Shown here: positions 50,284-60,100 of the stretch, in pieces
How positions within the stretch are numbered: the stretch's first letter is position 1
Layout: each line of letters begins with the position of its first letter
Assembly (NCBI RefSeq): GCF_000173075.1
Contig: NZ_ABVL01000002.1
Span: 310,001-374,000 of the forward strand
Direction: 5' to 3'
Origin: Chthoniobacter flavus Ellin428
GTDB taxonomy: Bacteria > Verrucomicrobiota > Verrucomicrobiia > Chthoniobacterales > Chthoniobacteraceae
Length of the DNA: 64,000 nt
Position numbers and translations under genes: made by a program
The notes under the pieces: generated by a model
The model's input: the letters and a program-made list of their open reading frames with translations, nothing else
Told to the model about the DNA's origin: nothing
Databases searched by the model: none

Positions 50284-53259
50284 ATGCCCGTTTTCCTGCA
50301 CACCTCCGCCCTCGCCTCCATGGCGCACGAGACGGTTTTCATTCCCTGGCTCGAAAAGGCAGCCGCGCAGGCTCCCACGTCCGGGCGGGTAACGGCGATT
50401 CTCGTTCCTCACCGGGCGGATGCTTATTACCTGAAATCGCTCGCTCTGGCCCGGCGCATCGGTCTCTGGAATCTCCGTTTTCTCACGCCGAGCGATTTGC
50501 GCGATCACCTTGCGGAACATCTGCCACCGGCAGCGAAATCTCCGTTGCGCGAGCATTCGCGCCTCCTTCTGGCCACAGCTGCCGAACGATTGGCAAATTC
50601 CCTCACCACAGAATCCGCCGCCTCCGTCGCCGCGGCGCCGGATCAATTGCTCAAAGCGATCGACATGATCGGCCAGGCGGGCTGGGATTTTTCCTCCGCG
50701 GGTCCGCGCCACTTGCAACCCATCGTCGCGGAATTTCGAAGGCTGCTGGCCGCCGCTGGATTCCAAATGAGCCACGACACGGACCGCGCGACACTCGTGG
50801 CCGCGCGCCACGCCGAGCCTCTCTTTCGCGAATTATTCGTCATCGGCTTTCACGCGCTGCACTGGCCCCTCTGGCCATTGCTCGAGGCCGCCGTGCGCCT
50901 TGCGGAAACTTCCGTGGTCTGCCTCACCGAACCACGGATGGAGGCGGGCGATCTCGATGCCGCCTGGGTCGGCACATGGGAGGACACCTTCGAACCTGCG
51001 CAGCCGATTCCCGCCGACCCGCCATCGTCGCCTCTATCCGAGGCGCTGCAGTTGCCAGATTCTCCCGTCACTCGTTTTCAGCGGGAAGCCGCTCCGACAA
51101 ATGAGGTGGCGTTTCTCGTGGGCCTCGACACCGCCGAACATGCGCGGGCCATCGCCACCCGTGCCTTGCAATATCTCGCGGATCGGAAATGTGACCGGCT
51201 CGGAATCCTCTTTCCCTCCGCCGGCGCGCTGTCGCGCCGGGTTGCGGCGCTGCTCGCCGAGGCTGGGGTCGCGCACGACGATGGCCTGGCTTATCAATCA
51301 CCCGGCCCCCTCGAGAAGGATACTGCCTGGGAGGCGTGGCTGACTCTGCAGGAAAATCCGCGCGCACCGGTGTTGCTTCGCTACGTGCGGAGTCGTGGTG
51401 AGACGCCCCTCGCCGGCCTAAAGGCGGACGACGCTTGCTACGAATTGGAACGCGCTTTCCAGGAATTGCTCATCGATGATCTCGGGGTTCTCGCGGAATT
51501 TTTGGCCCGGCATCCGCGGGAACAATCGCGTGCCCTGGCCGCCGCGCTGCACACCCTGCCGCTACTGCCCGAGCGCGCCACACTCGGCGAGTTCATCCAG
51601 CGAACCCACGAGATCTTTGAGGCCAGTGCGTGGACCGAGCGCGCGGCCGCCTTGCAACACTTTGCCCGGGATTGGAACCAGAGCCGCGATCTCCTCATTT
51701 CGCGGCGCACCTGGCTGCGCTGGCTGCAAGAGACGCTTGTCTCCTGGCAGGCTCGCCGCGCGGAAAAGGGCAGCCATCCCTATAGCCGCGTGCACTTGCT
51801 GCCCTACGCCCAGGCCGATTCCCAGGCGTGGACGCATCTCATCGTCGCCGGACTCAACGAAGGCCAATGGCCACCCCCGTTCGACGAGGCGGGCTTTCTC
51901 GGCGAAGACGAGATCGCCGCGCTCAATCGACAGGTGCGCACGCTGAATACACGCGCCTCGGTGCAAGGCAGCCAGGGCGAAGGTCATGTGACGGTCCAGG
52001 CCGGTCGCGCCCTCTGCCTCGGCCCGGTGGAAAAGCGCACAATCGTCGAGCGGCAGTTTTTCAACACGCTGGAATCCACCACACTCGCGATCACGGCGAC
52101 GATGCAACTGCACGACGAAGCCGCCCCCGAGCGCCCGCTCAATCCCAGCGAATTCTTCACGCGACTGCATTTCTGCGCGCGCGGCCGGGCGGTGTCGCAG
52201 CAAACGCTGACAAATCTGCATGGTGAGACCGTGCGCTGGCACGGCACCGCTGCTGTTTTGCTGGTTCCAATCTCGGAGCCTGCGGCGGCGCAGCAGACTC
52301 GAATCGCCTTCGATGCGCGGCGTGTCGCGAGCTATCCTTTCGGCGAATACGAGTTCGCCCTGCGCGGTGCGCCGCCGCGCCCTTTGCGTCTTGCTGCGAC
52401 CAGTTGGGAGACCGCGCTGGCCGCTCCGACACAGATCTTCCTTTCCGCTGTTCTCGGCGTCAGCGCCACCAATACGGAGGAAGAGACGCCGTGGACGCTG
52501 GCGCACGGAAGTTGGGTACACCGCTGGCTCAGCGTGATCACCGGCAGTATCGCTCCGGGCACTTTTGCTCCCCTGCCCCCTCCCGCTGAATTGCAGGACC
52601 GTGTGCGCAAGGCCGCCGAATCCTTCCACGATCGGGTGGCCGCGGCGCTCACCGCCCGACGCCGGCCGATGCCCGACTGGTGGCAATCCGCCTGGCAACA
52701 AGCATGGAGCACGGCCATGCAACTGGCGGTAAATATCTCGACGGTCCAAGGCCGCACACATGCGGCGACGGAATGGAAAATCGGCGACACGGCGCTCCCC
52801 GTGGAGGACGACTCGCTCTATGTGCGCGGCCGCATCGACTTGCTGCTCAGCACCTCGGAGGCATTGCAGGATGTGTGGCTCGTCGATTACAAAACCGGCC
52901 ACCGCGATCCGCTGACGGCGGACGATATCGCGAAGGGCGACGGCCTGCAGCTGGGCCTCTACGCACTCGCTTTGCGCGCCACCGGTGCGCAGGAAGTGGG
53001 CGTCAGTCTTCTGACTTCCGATATCGCGCTGGATACGCCACAGGTGCAGCTCGCCCAACTCGAGCAACTCACTGACCTCTGGCGCGGGTTGCTGCAGATG
53101 CAAAAAAGCGGCGTGTTTGGCATGCGCGGCGCGCTGCGCCGGGAGTTCGGCATCAGTCAGGATTATCCCCTGGCCACGCTGCCCGTCGATGAAACGATCC
53201 TGGCTCAGAAGTGGATGATGTCGCATCCCCATCTCGCCCCCGAGGAGGAGGAAGCGTGA
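50284..53259 (+). CDS. AddB-like recombination protein with RecB-type nuclease
   Basis: 991 residues. The body resembles the inactive helicase subunit of AddAB-type enzymes: an N-terminal nucleotide-binding-like start, then about 800 residues without intact helicase motifs. The C-terminal PD-(D/E)XK nuclease has GRIDLLL and VDYKTG (about 855-871) and a downstream Q-x3-Y (LQLGLYAL). It would process double-strand ends with the following UvrD-like gene, which starts within its stop (GTGA). Family identity is clear; orthology to AddB rather than a related nuclease is inferred from the partner. Confidence 0.85.
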   Translation: MPVFLHTSALASMAHETVFIPWLEKAAAQAPTSGRVTAILVPHRADAYYLKSLALARRIGLWNLRFLTPSDLRDHLAEHLPPAAKSPLREHSRLLLATAAERLANSLTTESAASVAAAPDQLLKAIDMIGQAGWDFSSAGPRHLQPIVAEFRRLLAAAGFQMSHDTDRATLVAARHAEPLFRELFVIGFHALHWPLWPLLEAAVRLAETSVVCLTEPRMEAGDLDAAWVGTWEDTFEPAQPIPADPPSSPLSEALQLPDSPVTRFQREAAPTNEVAFLVGLDTAEHARAIATRALQYLADRKCDRLGILFPSAGALSRRVAALLAEAGVAHDDGLAYQSPGPLEKDTAWEAWLTLQENPRAPVLLRYVRSRGETPLAGLKADDACYELERAFQELLIDDLGVLAEFLARHPREQSRALAAALHTLPLLPERATLGEFIQRTHEIFEASAWTERAAALQHFARDWNQSRDLLISRRTWLRWLQETLVSWQARRAEKGSHPYSRVHLLPYAQADSQAWTHLIVAGLNEGQWPPPFDEAGFLGEDEIAALNRQVRTLNTRASVQGSQGEGHVTVQAGRALCLGPVEKRTIVERQFFNTLESTTLAITATMQLHDEAAPERPLNPSEFFTRLHFCARGRAVSQQTLTNLHGETVRWHGTAAVLLVPISEPAAAQQTRIAFDARRVASYPFGEYEFALRGAPPRPLRLAATSWETALAAPTQIFLSAVLGVSATNTEEETPWTLAHGSWVHRWLSVITGSIAPGTFAPLPPPAELQDRVRKAAESFHDRVAAALTARRRPMPDWWQSAWQQAWSTAMQLAVNISTVQGRTHAATEWKIGDTALPVEDDSLYVRGRIDLLLSTSEALQDVWLVDYKTGHRDPLTADDIAKGDGLQLGLYALALRATGAQEVGVSLLTSDIALDTPQVQLAQLEQLTDLWRGLLQMQKSGVFGMRGALRREFGISQDYPLATLPVDETILAQKWMMSHPHLAPEEEEA
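53243..53248 (+). promoter_or_regulatory. Shine-Dalgarno site for the AddA-like gene
   Basis: AGGAGG seven bases before the GTG at 53256, inside the coding end of the AddB-like gene. It decides the GTG start over an upstream ATG at 53211 and fits reinitiation-coupled translation. Confidence 0.75.
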
Positions 53260-56200
53260 ACACACCGCACGATCAATCGCAGCGCGATCGGTTTATCCAC
53301 GAGCTGGAGCGCAATTTTTCCGTCGTAGCCTCGGCAGGCAGTGGAAAGACCCGCGCCATCACCGATCGCATCGTGGCGCTCGCGCAACACCCACGCGCGG
53401 CCGAATGGCTGCCCTCGCTCGTCGTCGTCACCTACACGAATCGGGCGGCCGCGGAGATGCAGCAACGCGCCCGGCAGAGCATTCTGGAAGCCGGCGTAAA
53501 GCTGGAAGTCATCAACGCTTTCAACCGCGCCTTCTTCGGCACCATCCACAGCCTGTGTCTCAAGCTCCTCCGACAGCACGGCCATTACCTCGGCCTGCCG
53601 GCGCAGCTCGAGCATCTCAACGAAGATGACGACGCCGCGCTGTGGACCGAGTTTGTGCAAAGCTCCACGGCCATCGGCGCCGGGCTCGATCCGGAGCAGC
53701 GACGCGCCTTGCTGCGGCTGACGCCTGCCCGGCGGCTGCTCGATCTGGGCCGGCGTGGGCACATCACCGAAGCGGTCCCAGCGCCCGGACCGTTTCCCAA
53801 ATTCGATTTCGAACCGATTTACGCCTTCGTGCCGAAAAAGGTTTCGCAAGTCACGGCCGCGCGAGTGCAGGAGGCGATGCGCCGCTGGGAAACAGCGTGG
53901 GAGGGCGATGACTTCGTCGGCGCACTGCCCGGGTGCAAATGCGCCCCGCTCAAGCCGATCTGGGAAGCGGCCATCGTCCCGATCGTGGAATGGCGACGCT
54001 GTGCTGCCCTCCACGTGGCTGCGGAGATTTCACAGGCTTATCGTGAATTTCGTCTCGGTCGCGGGGTCATGACGTTCAGTGACCAGATTGCCCTCGCCGC
54101 CGAACTGCTGCGCCACCCGGAGGCCGCCCAGCGCATTCGCGCCAAACAGTATCGCGTGATCCTCGATGAAGCGCAGGACACCGATCCCACGCAATTCGAC
54201 GTGCTCCTCGAAGTTGCCCGCCCCGTGGAAGCGACCGGGCCCTGGCCGAGCGAGGAAACGCACCCTCCACTTCCGGGTCACTTCTGCATGGTCGGTGACT
54301 TCCAGCAATCGATCTACGGCGCTCGTGCCGATCTCGCGCACTATCGGCGCGTACATCAGGCTTTTTTACGCACCGGTGCGGGAGAAGAGGTCATCTTCTC
54401 CGTCACCTTCCGGTTGGATCGTGCGGGCATCGAGTTTGCCAACGCCGTTTTCCCCATTGTCCTGCACGGTCTCGAGCGACAGGTGCCGTACGTTGCGTTG
54501 TATCCGCGCCCCACTGCATTTCCGGGGCAGATCGTGCGCTTTGACCCGAAGGCCGGGCCGGAAATCATCGCCGAGCGAGCTCTCAAAAACAAAGAGTATT
54601 GGGAGGCGAACAACCTGGCCCACTGGCTGCGCGAGGTCGGGTTGGAAAAGCTGCGTGCGTCTTCGTGGCGTGAGGTTGCTCTATTGTGTCCTCGTACCCG
54701 CTGGCTGCCGCCTCTGCGCGCCGCGCTCCGATCCGTGGGTCTCAAAGCGCAGGTCCAATCCGAGCGTTCCATCAACGGCGACAGCCCGGCCTACGCCTGG
54801 TTTACCGCGCTGGCCACCGTCCTGGCCGAGCCGCGCAATGGTTTTGAAATCGTCGGTGTGCTTCGCGAGATATTCGGTCTCTCCGATCACGACCTCGCGG
54901 CGTTCTCCGAGGGATACGGCGTTCGCTTTCATCTCACCGCTCCGACTGGCCGCGGTGGACCGGTCGCGGAGAAAATCAATCTGCTCGTCGCGTTGCGCGA
55001 ACAAGCCCGCTCGCTTCCGCTTTTCTCCGCCATGGAGGAAATGGTGCGCGTTACCCAACTGCGCGACCGGCTGCTGTCACTTCCGGCCGATGAATACGAG
55101 GGCCTGGGTTTCGAACTCGAGGAACTACTCACCAAAGCCGCCACGGCGGAAGCGGCCAAGGGCACGCTCGAAAACTTCGCCGCGGAATTGCAGTCCGAAT
55201 TTCACGCGGCCCGCAATGTGCGCGGAGCTTTGCCCGACGCGATCCAGATCATCTCGGGACATAAGTCGAAGGGTTCCGAATGGGAAGCCGTCATCATTCC
55301 CTTTTTCGCCCGTGGCGCCAAGACGCAGAGCCCCGTCTATCCTCGTCTCTTGCGCGACCCGCGGAGCGCCGCGACGATCGCTGCCATGGAAAGCAGTGAT
55401 GTCGACGGCGATCTCAAGACGGCCGTGGCTCTGCAGGAACAACAGGAATTGGAGCGCCTGCTGTATGTGGCCCTAACGCGGGCCAAGCACACGCTCGTCC
55501 TGGTGGATGATCGCGCTCTCTTTACCGGAAAGAAGGGCTTGCCGGAGCGTTCGCAGGCGAGCCGTCTGCGCTGTGGCCAGGGAGAGGAAAACGCGGCCGC
55601 CTTTGAGCGTCTGCCAACGAAGCTGAGCGCCTGCACCGAAACTGCGGAGCATCACGCGCAAAAGGCCATCGTTCGTTCGCAGGAGATGATTTTGCCACTG
55701 CCGACGCTGCCAGCCAAAGCGCTGAAGGCTTCCCGCGAGCGCGCCGCCGTTTTCCTCAAGCGCAATCCCAGCGCGCTCGCGGAAGCCGCCCTCGCGGAGG
55801 CCGATCCAGCGGCGTATGTGGCTGCGGCACGACAGGCGTCGAGTGCGCCCAATGCCGGCCAGCGCTATGGCACTTGGTGGCACAACTTCGTCGAAGTGCT
55901 CGATTGGTCGGCGCCGGTGGCGAGTTGGGACCGGACATTCGAAACGCATCTCGCTGGCTCTCCCGATCCCGACCGCTCCCATCACGACTGGGCGCTGCTC
56001 CGCACGCAATTGACGAGCGACTCCGATCTCACCCGGCTCCTTGCCGGCCCCGGCACGCTGGCCCACGCCGAAATGCCCTTCCTCTGGGCGATGAGCGAAA
56101 GGGAGTGTCTCGACGGCATCATCGACCTCGCCGTTTACGATCGACAGGCTCATCGCTGGACCATCCTCGACTGGAAGACCAATCGCGTCCCTCCGTCGCG

Positions 56201-56402
56201 ATCTCATTACCTGCCGCAGCTTAGCGCGTATTGGAAAGCCGCTTCCGAAATGCTGCACACACCGGTCGCGGCCGGTCTTTATATTACCGCTACGGGCCAA
56301 TGGCTGCCTTACGAGGAATCCGAGCTCGCCGGGGCTTGGGACGCTCTGTCCAGGAACTCCGCCGCCCTCACCGAGGCACTTGAAGACGACCGCGGCGACT
56401 GA
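53256..56402 (+). CDS. AddA-like UvrD-family helicase/nuclease
   Basis: 1048 residues from GTG 53256. Superfamily 1 helicase: Walker A ASAGSGKT with Lys31, motif Ia VVTYTNRAAAEM, Walker B VILDEAQDTD (about 302), VGDFQQSIYGARAD, HKSKGSEWEAVI and LLYVALTRAKHTL. The C-terminal nuclease has GIIDLAVYD and ILDWKTNR (about 954-977) and PQLSAYW. Together with the AddB-like gene this is the end-processing machine for RecA-dependent repair, replacing RecBCD. Confidence 0.92.
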   Translation: MNTPHDQSQRDRFIHELERNFSVVASAGSGKTRAITDRIVALAQHPRAAEWLPSLVVVTYTNRAAAEMQQRARQSILEAGVKLEVINAFNRAFFGTIHSLCLKLLRQHGHYLGLPAQLEHLNEDDDAALWTEFVQSSTAIGAGLDPEQRRALLRLTPARRLLDLGRRGHITEAVPAPGPFPKFDFEPIYAFVPKKVSQVTAARVQEAMRRWETAWEGDDFVGALPGCKCAPLKPIWEAAIVPIVEWRRCAALHVAAEISQAYREFRLGRGVMTFSDQIALAAELLRHPEAAQRIRAKQYRVILDEAQDTDPTQFDVLLEVARPVEATGPWPSEETHPPLPGHFCMVGDFQQSIYGARADLAHYRRVHQAFLRTGAGEEVIFSVTFRLDRAGIEFANAVFPIVLHGLERQVPYVALYPRPTAFPGQIVRFDPKAGPEIIAERALKNKEYWEANNLAHWLREVGLEKLRASSWREVALLCPRTRWLPPLRAALRSVGLKAQVQSERSINGDSPAYAWFTALATVLAEPRNGFEIVGVLREIFGLSDHDLAAFSEGYGVRFHLTAPTGRGGPVAEKINLLVALREQARSLPLFSAMEEMVRVTQLRDRLLSLPADEYEGLGFELEELLTKAATAEAAKGTLENFAAELQSEFHAARNVRGALPDAIQIISGHKSKGSEWEAVIIPFFARGAKTQSPVYPRLLRDPRSAATIAAMESSDVDGDLKTAVALQEQQELERLLYVALTRAKHTLVLVDDRALFTGKKGLPERSQASRLRCGQGEENAAAFERLPTKLSACTETAEHHAQKAIVRSQEMILPLPTLPAKALKASRERAAVFLKRNPSALAEAALAEADPAAYVAAARQASSAPNAGQRYGTWWHNFVEVLDWSAPVASWDRTFETHLAGSPDPDRSHHDWALLRTQLTSDSDLTRLLAGPGTLAHAEMPFLWAMSERECLDGIIDLAVYDRQAHRWTILDWKTNRVPPSRSHYLPQLSAYWKAASEMLHTPVAAGLYITATGQWLPYEESELAGAWDALSRNSAALTEALEDDRGD

Positions 56403-56465
56403 TACCGCAACGCCATCTACGGAGAGACATTGCCAAACGCCCCGTCCTCGCGTTCCATTCGCGCC

Positions 56466-57086
56466 ATGACAGATGAAATGATCCTGGTCGTGCGCCGTGC
56501 GCTCTTCGATGAACTCGGGGCCTTCCAAGGGCTGAATTTTGAAATCGACCGTTACCTCCCGGCGTTGCTCGCCCGGGAGAACAACTTTTTCACCCCGCGC
56601 CCCCCGGCGGAGACCGATCCGTCGCTGAAGCAGATCATTCCCTACGTGCTGCTCGTCCACGAAGGCCGTGTCCTGCATTATGTCCGCGGAAAAAAAGCCG
56701 GCGAACAGCGACTCGTGGCCAAGGGCAGCATCGGCATCGGCGGTCACATGAACGACCACGACGAAGGACTCTTCGCGCTCGATCGCGCCGCTTATGATGC
56801 CGCCGTCCAGCGCGAAGTCGGCGAGGAACTGAAGCTTGGCGCCCGCTACCAGAATCGCGCCGTCGCCCTGCTCAACGACGATTCGAACGACGTCGGTCGC
56901 GTGCATCTCGGCGTGGTCCACATCTTCCAGCTCGAAACACCGGACGTGCAAAAGGGCGAGGCCATGATCACCGAACTGCAATTCCTCGACCGCGCCCAAC
57001 TCGCCGCGCGGCGCGACTCCATGGAGACGTGGTCGCAGATTTGCTTCGATCACCTCGACGAACTGCTCGCCGCCGCCGCACGCTGA
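56466..57086 (+). CDS. Nudix-like hydrolase/phosphoesterase
   Basis: 206 residues from ATG 56466 (MTDEMILVVRRALF). A TTG at 56430 with GGAGAG just before it would add 12 residues and cannot be excluded. The Nudix-like signature is GGHMN followed after about 14 residues by AAVQREVGEELKLG, with QIIPYVLL and a late GVVHIF. The spacing between GG and REVGEE is longer than the classic box. Substrate unknown. It lies between the AddA-like gene and pilT. Confidence 0.75.
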   Translation: MTDEMILVVRRALFDELGAFQGLNFEIDRYLPALLARENNFFTPRPPAETDPSLKQIIPYVLLVHEGRVLHYVRGKKAGEQRLVAKGSIGIGGHMNDHDEGLFALDRAAYDAAVQREVGEELKLGARYQNRAVALLNDDSNDVGRVHLGVVHIFQLETPDVQKGEAMITELQFLDRAQLAARRDSMETWSQICFDHLDELLAAAAR

Positions 57087-57107
57087 TCCGCGTTTTCGTT
57101 CCCCTCT

Positions 57108-58205
57108 ATGGAAATCTTCTCCCGCATCCTGCAAGGCGCTGTGCAAGCCGGCGCGTCCGATGTCCATCTCAAGGTCGAGAGCCCGGTCATCTTCCGCATT
57201 ACCGGTGATCTCGTGCCGGTGGAGGCCCCACTGCCCACCGCCGAATGGTTCACCGGCGTGCTGGCGAAGATCGTTCCCGACTATCTGCGCGTGAGACTCG
57301 AGCAGGATCACGAGGTGGATTTTGCTTACAGTCTGCCGGGAGTCGGCCGCTTTCGTATCAACGTCTACCAGCAGCGCAGCGGCTACGTCATGGCGCTACG
57401 CGTGGTGAAGGCAAAGGTGCGTCTCTTCGAGGAACTGCACCTCCCGCCGGTCATTCCGAAGATCGCCGAGGCGACCCACGGCATCGTCTTGATCACCGGC
57501 GCCACCGGTTCTGGCAAGTCGACCACGCTGGCCGCGATGATCGAGCACATCAATATCACCGCGAAGAAGCACATCATCACACTCGAGGATCCGATCGAGT
57601 TCATCTTCGAGGACAAGCAGTCGGTCATCGAACAGCGCGAAGTCGGTATCGATACAGGGACCTTCACCACGGGGCTGAAAAACGTGCTCCGGCAGGATCC
57701 CGACGTCATCGTCATTGGCGAAATGCGCGACAGCTCCAGCGTGACCGCGGCGATCAGCGCGGCCAACATCGGTCACCTCGTTGTCGCCACGCTGCACACC
57801 GTGGATGCGGCGAAATCGATCCAGCGCATTCTCGAATTCTTCCCCGGTCCGGATCGGGAGCCGACCCGCCAGCAACTTGCGACCACACTTCACTCCGTGG
57901 TTTGCCAACGTCTGGTGCGGACGCCGCAGAACGTGATCGTCCCAGCGGTGGAAGTACTGCTCAACACCGCCGCCGTCGCGAAGCTCATCCACGGCGGCAA
58001 CCTCGACAAGATCATCGGCGCCATCGAACTGGGCACCGGCGACGGGATGCAGACCTTCGACCAGGCGCTCTACAACATGGCCAAGGCCGGCATCATCACT
58101 CCGGATGAAGCCATGGCCAATTCGCCCACCCCCGAGGCCCTCAAGATGCGCTTCCAAGGCGTGATTCTCAGCGAGAGCCGGCGGATTCTCAGCGCCCGCG
58201 GTTAG
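57108..58205 (+). CDS. pilT: Type IV pilus retraction ATPase PilT
   Basis: 365 residues. N-terminal GASDVHLK, Walker A GATGSGKST (Lys137), the Asp box IITLEDPIEF, Walker B DVIVIGEMRD, and a His box (HLVVATLHT). PilT-type spacing and length. It retracts type IV pili for twitching; no other pilus assembly gene adjoins it, although a pseudopilin gene lies at 40019. Confidence 0.94.
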   Translation: MEIFSRILQGAVQAGASDVHLKVESPVIFRITGDLVPVEAPLPTAEWFTGVLAKIVPDYLRVRLEQDHEVDFAYSLPGVGRFRINVYQQRSGYVMALRVVKAKVRLFEELHLPPVIPKIAEATHGIVLITGATGSGKSTTLAAMIEHINITAKKHIITLEDPIEFIFEDKQSVIEQREVGIDTGTFTTGLKNVLRQDPDVIVIGEMRDSSSVTAAISAANIGHLVVATLHTVDAAKSIQRILEFFPGPDREPTRQQLATTLHSVVCQRLVRTPQNVIVPAVEVLLNTAAVAKLIHGGNLDKIIGAIELGTGDGMQTFDQALYNMAKAGIITPDEAMANSPTPEALKMRFQGVILSESRRILSARG

Positions 58206-58212
58206 CAGTCTC

Positions 58213-58722
58213 TTAAGCCACCGCCCGGTCGCTTCCGGGCATCGACTTCCAGTCCGCCGAAAAGTCCACGTCCATTCCGTGGGCACGCAACGCGGCGAGG
58301 CAGATCGCCACCGGGGCGGACTTGGAACTTGATTCAGGCAGAGATCCAAAGCAAGCGTACCAGATCCCGCTCACGCACCGAATGTGCAACGGCTCCGAGT
58401 GTGGGCTGATCCGTTCCACCACTTCCCAAGCGAGCGCAAGGTCCGAAGAATAAGCACGAAACTCCTGCACCTCTTTCAACGCCGTGTTGGCCCGCGCATC
58501 CTCGGGAATGAACAACTGGAAATAGGGATCACGCATGGCCTCGAGCGCTTCTTCGATCGACTCGAAGCGCAGGCACGCGTGTTCCTCCTCCCAGAAAACC
58601 TGGGGGGCTTCCTTGGTCAAATACTTCCCGACCAAGGCATCCAATTCCTTCAAGCTCGCTACGCGTAGCTTGACATGGGCTTCATCGTTCCTCATGGGCA
58701 GAGTTCCGTTTGGCTTTTCCAT
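58213..58722 (-). CDS. Protein of unknown function
   Basis: 169 residues from ATG 58722 (MEKPNGTLPMRNDEAHVKLR); a TTG at 58737 and an ATG at 58695 are alternatives. Mixed alpha/beta, no signal peptide or membrane segment, no motif recognised; C-terminal ALRAHGMDVDFSADWKS. It converges with pilT with only seven bases between the stops. Confidence 0.55.
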   Translation of the reverse strand: MEKPNGTLPMRNDEAHVKLRVASLKELDALVGKYLTKEAPQVFWEEEHACLRFESIEEALEAMRDPYFQLFIPEDARANTALKEVQEFRAYSSDLALAWEVVERISPHSEPLHIRCVSGIWYACFGSLPESSSKSAPVAICLAALRAHGMDVDFSADWKSMPGSDRAVA

Positions 58723-58779
58723 CGCTATCCTGCCCAAGTCAATTTTTCAAAAGAAAAATTTAGGTGAACGTATTTTTTC

Positions 58780-59910
58780 TTAGCGCCGGCTCATTCGATA
58801 GAAGAGCCAGCCGCCGAAAACGACGCACAAAATGTTAGGCACCCACACGAGCTCTGCCGGGTGCCACTGCGGTTTTTCACGTACCGTATTCGCGATGATG
58901 ATGAAGAAGTAATAGACCAGCGCCACGCAAAGACTGATGAGGAAGCCGATGGAGGTTTCCTTGCGGTGCGCGGTGATGGCCAGCGGCACGCCGACGAGCG
59001 CAAAGCAAATCGCGGCGAGGGAAAACGAATAGCGTTTATTGATTTCCGTGATCGTCGCCGAGTGCTGCTCGATGCGCTCCTTTTCAGTCATGGTCGACTC
59101 CGTCTTTTCGCTCAAATGATCGAGCAGGGCGCCGGTCGTCATGCTGGGCAGACCGCCCTTATGATATTTCTTATGCAGCTCCTCGAGGGAAATAGGGAGC
59201 GTGGCTTCCCGCATCGTGATCCCCTGCTTGATCTTGAGCAGATTCTCCACGTCGTCGTCATCGCGCGCCTCGTAGGTCGCATCGTAAATGTGCAACAACA
59301 ACTGCTTCTTCTCCCCATCCGTCTCGATCAAGCCGCGGCGTGCGAAGATGACCTTCAGCAGCAGATTGTCGTCGTTCGATTCGTAGACCAGCAGGTTATG
59401 AAGCTCAGGCCCGTTGCTGCTCTCGAGGTAGATCTTTTTGTTAGGAAACGAATCGATCACCAGGTCCGCGCCGAACATGGCGAGCGGGTTGGTCACGGCG
59501 ACGTTATAAAGCGCTTCCTTCATCTTCCCTTGGGCGCGGGGAGCGACGTCGATATTGATCCAGAAGCAGGTCGCCACGCAAGCCGCCGCGAGCAAAAACA
59601 CGGTGTAACACAGCCGCGGAATGCTGACGCCGCTGGCCCGGAAGGCCACGAGTTCATGCTCGGCGGACAGGCGGCCAAAGACCAGCAGCACCGCAGTCAG
59701 GAATGCCCACGGGATGGTGAACGACAGCGAGAACGGCAGGATATACGAAAGGAAGCTCACGACCACTTCCAACGGCGTGTCGTTCTTCACCAGCAGATCG
59801 AGCAACTGCTTGAAGATATTGCCCAGCACGAGCACCACGCTCAGCACCGATACAGCCAGCGAGAATGTAACCAGCAGTTGCCCGCCGACGTAACGATCAA
59901 TTAATTTCAC
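58780..59910 (-). CDS. LptF/LptG family lipopolysaccharide export permease
   Basis: 376 residues. Six membrane helices: two or three near the N-terminus (LLVTFSLAVSVLSVVLVLG, FSLSFTIPWAFLTAVLLVFG), a large periplasmic domain (about 125-280), and three at the C-terminus (FSLAAICFALVGVPLAI, ISLCVALVYYFFIIIA). The N-terminal DRYVGGQLL and the FRASGVS cytoplasmic loop are family features. It extracts LPS from the inner membrane with LptB and a second permease not seen here. Whether it is LptF or LptG is not decided. Confidence 0.88.
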   Translation of the reverse strand: MKLIDRYVGGQLLVTFSLAVSVLSVVLVLGNIFKQLLDLLVKNDTPLEVVVSFLSYILPFSLSFTIPWAFLTAVLLVFGRLSAEHELVAFRASGVSIPRLCYTVFLLAAACVATCFWINIDVAPRAQGKMKEALYNVAVTNPLAMFGADLVIDSFPNKKIYLESSNGPELHNLLVYESNDDNLLLKVIFARRGLIETDGEKKQLLLHIYDATYEARDDDDVENLLKIKQGITMREATLPISLEELHKKYHKGGLPSMTTGALLDHLSEKTESTMTEKERIEQHSATITEINKRYSFSLAAICFALVGVPLAITAHRKETSIGFLISLCVALVYYFFIIIANTVREKPQWHPAELVWVPNILCVVFGGWLFYRMSRR

Positions 59911-60100
59911 AGACGGCCCATTCTTTGCCGCGCTTCATTACGATAGCAAGCAGTTTGCCCCACGAACGTGGCACCCTTGCTAGGATTCAGTCCTCGCCGG
60001 GGGCCCCGGGTGTCGTGCGCTTCAGCCGGCCTCAGCGAAACCGGTTCGGAGTCAATGCCCCCGGCGGCAATCGCGCGCCCGGCCCTCGACAGATCTCGCA
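59911..60100. other. Intergenic region between DUF1552 and lptF/G genes
   Basis: 190 bases on the minus-strand path between two genes in the same orientation. GC-rich with no convincing terminator or promoter recognised. Confidence 0.3.
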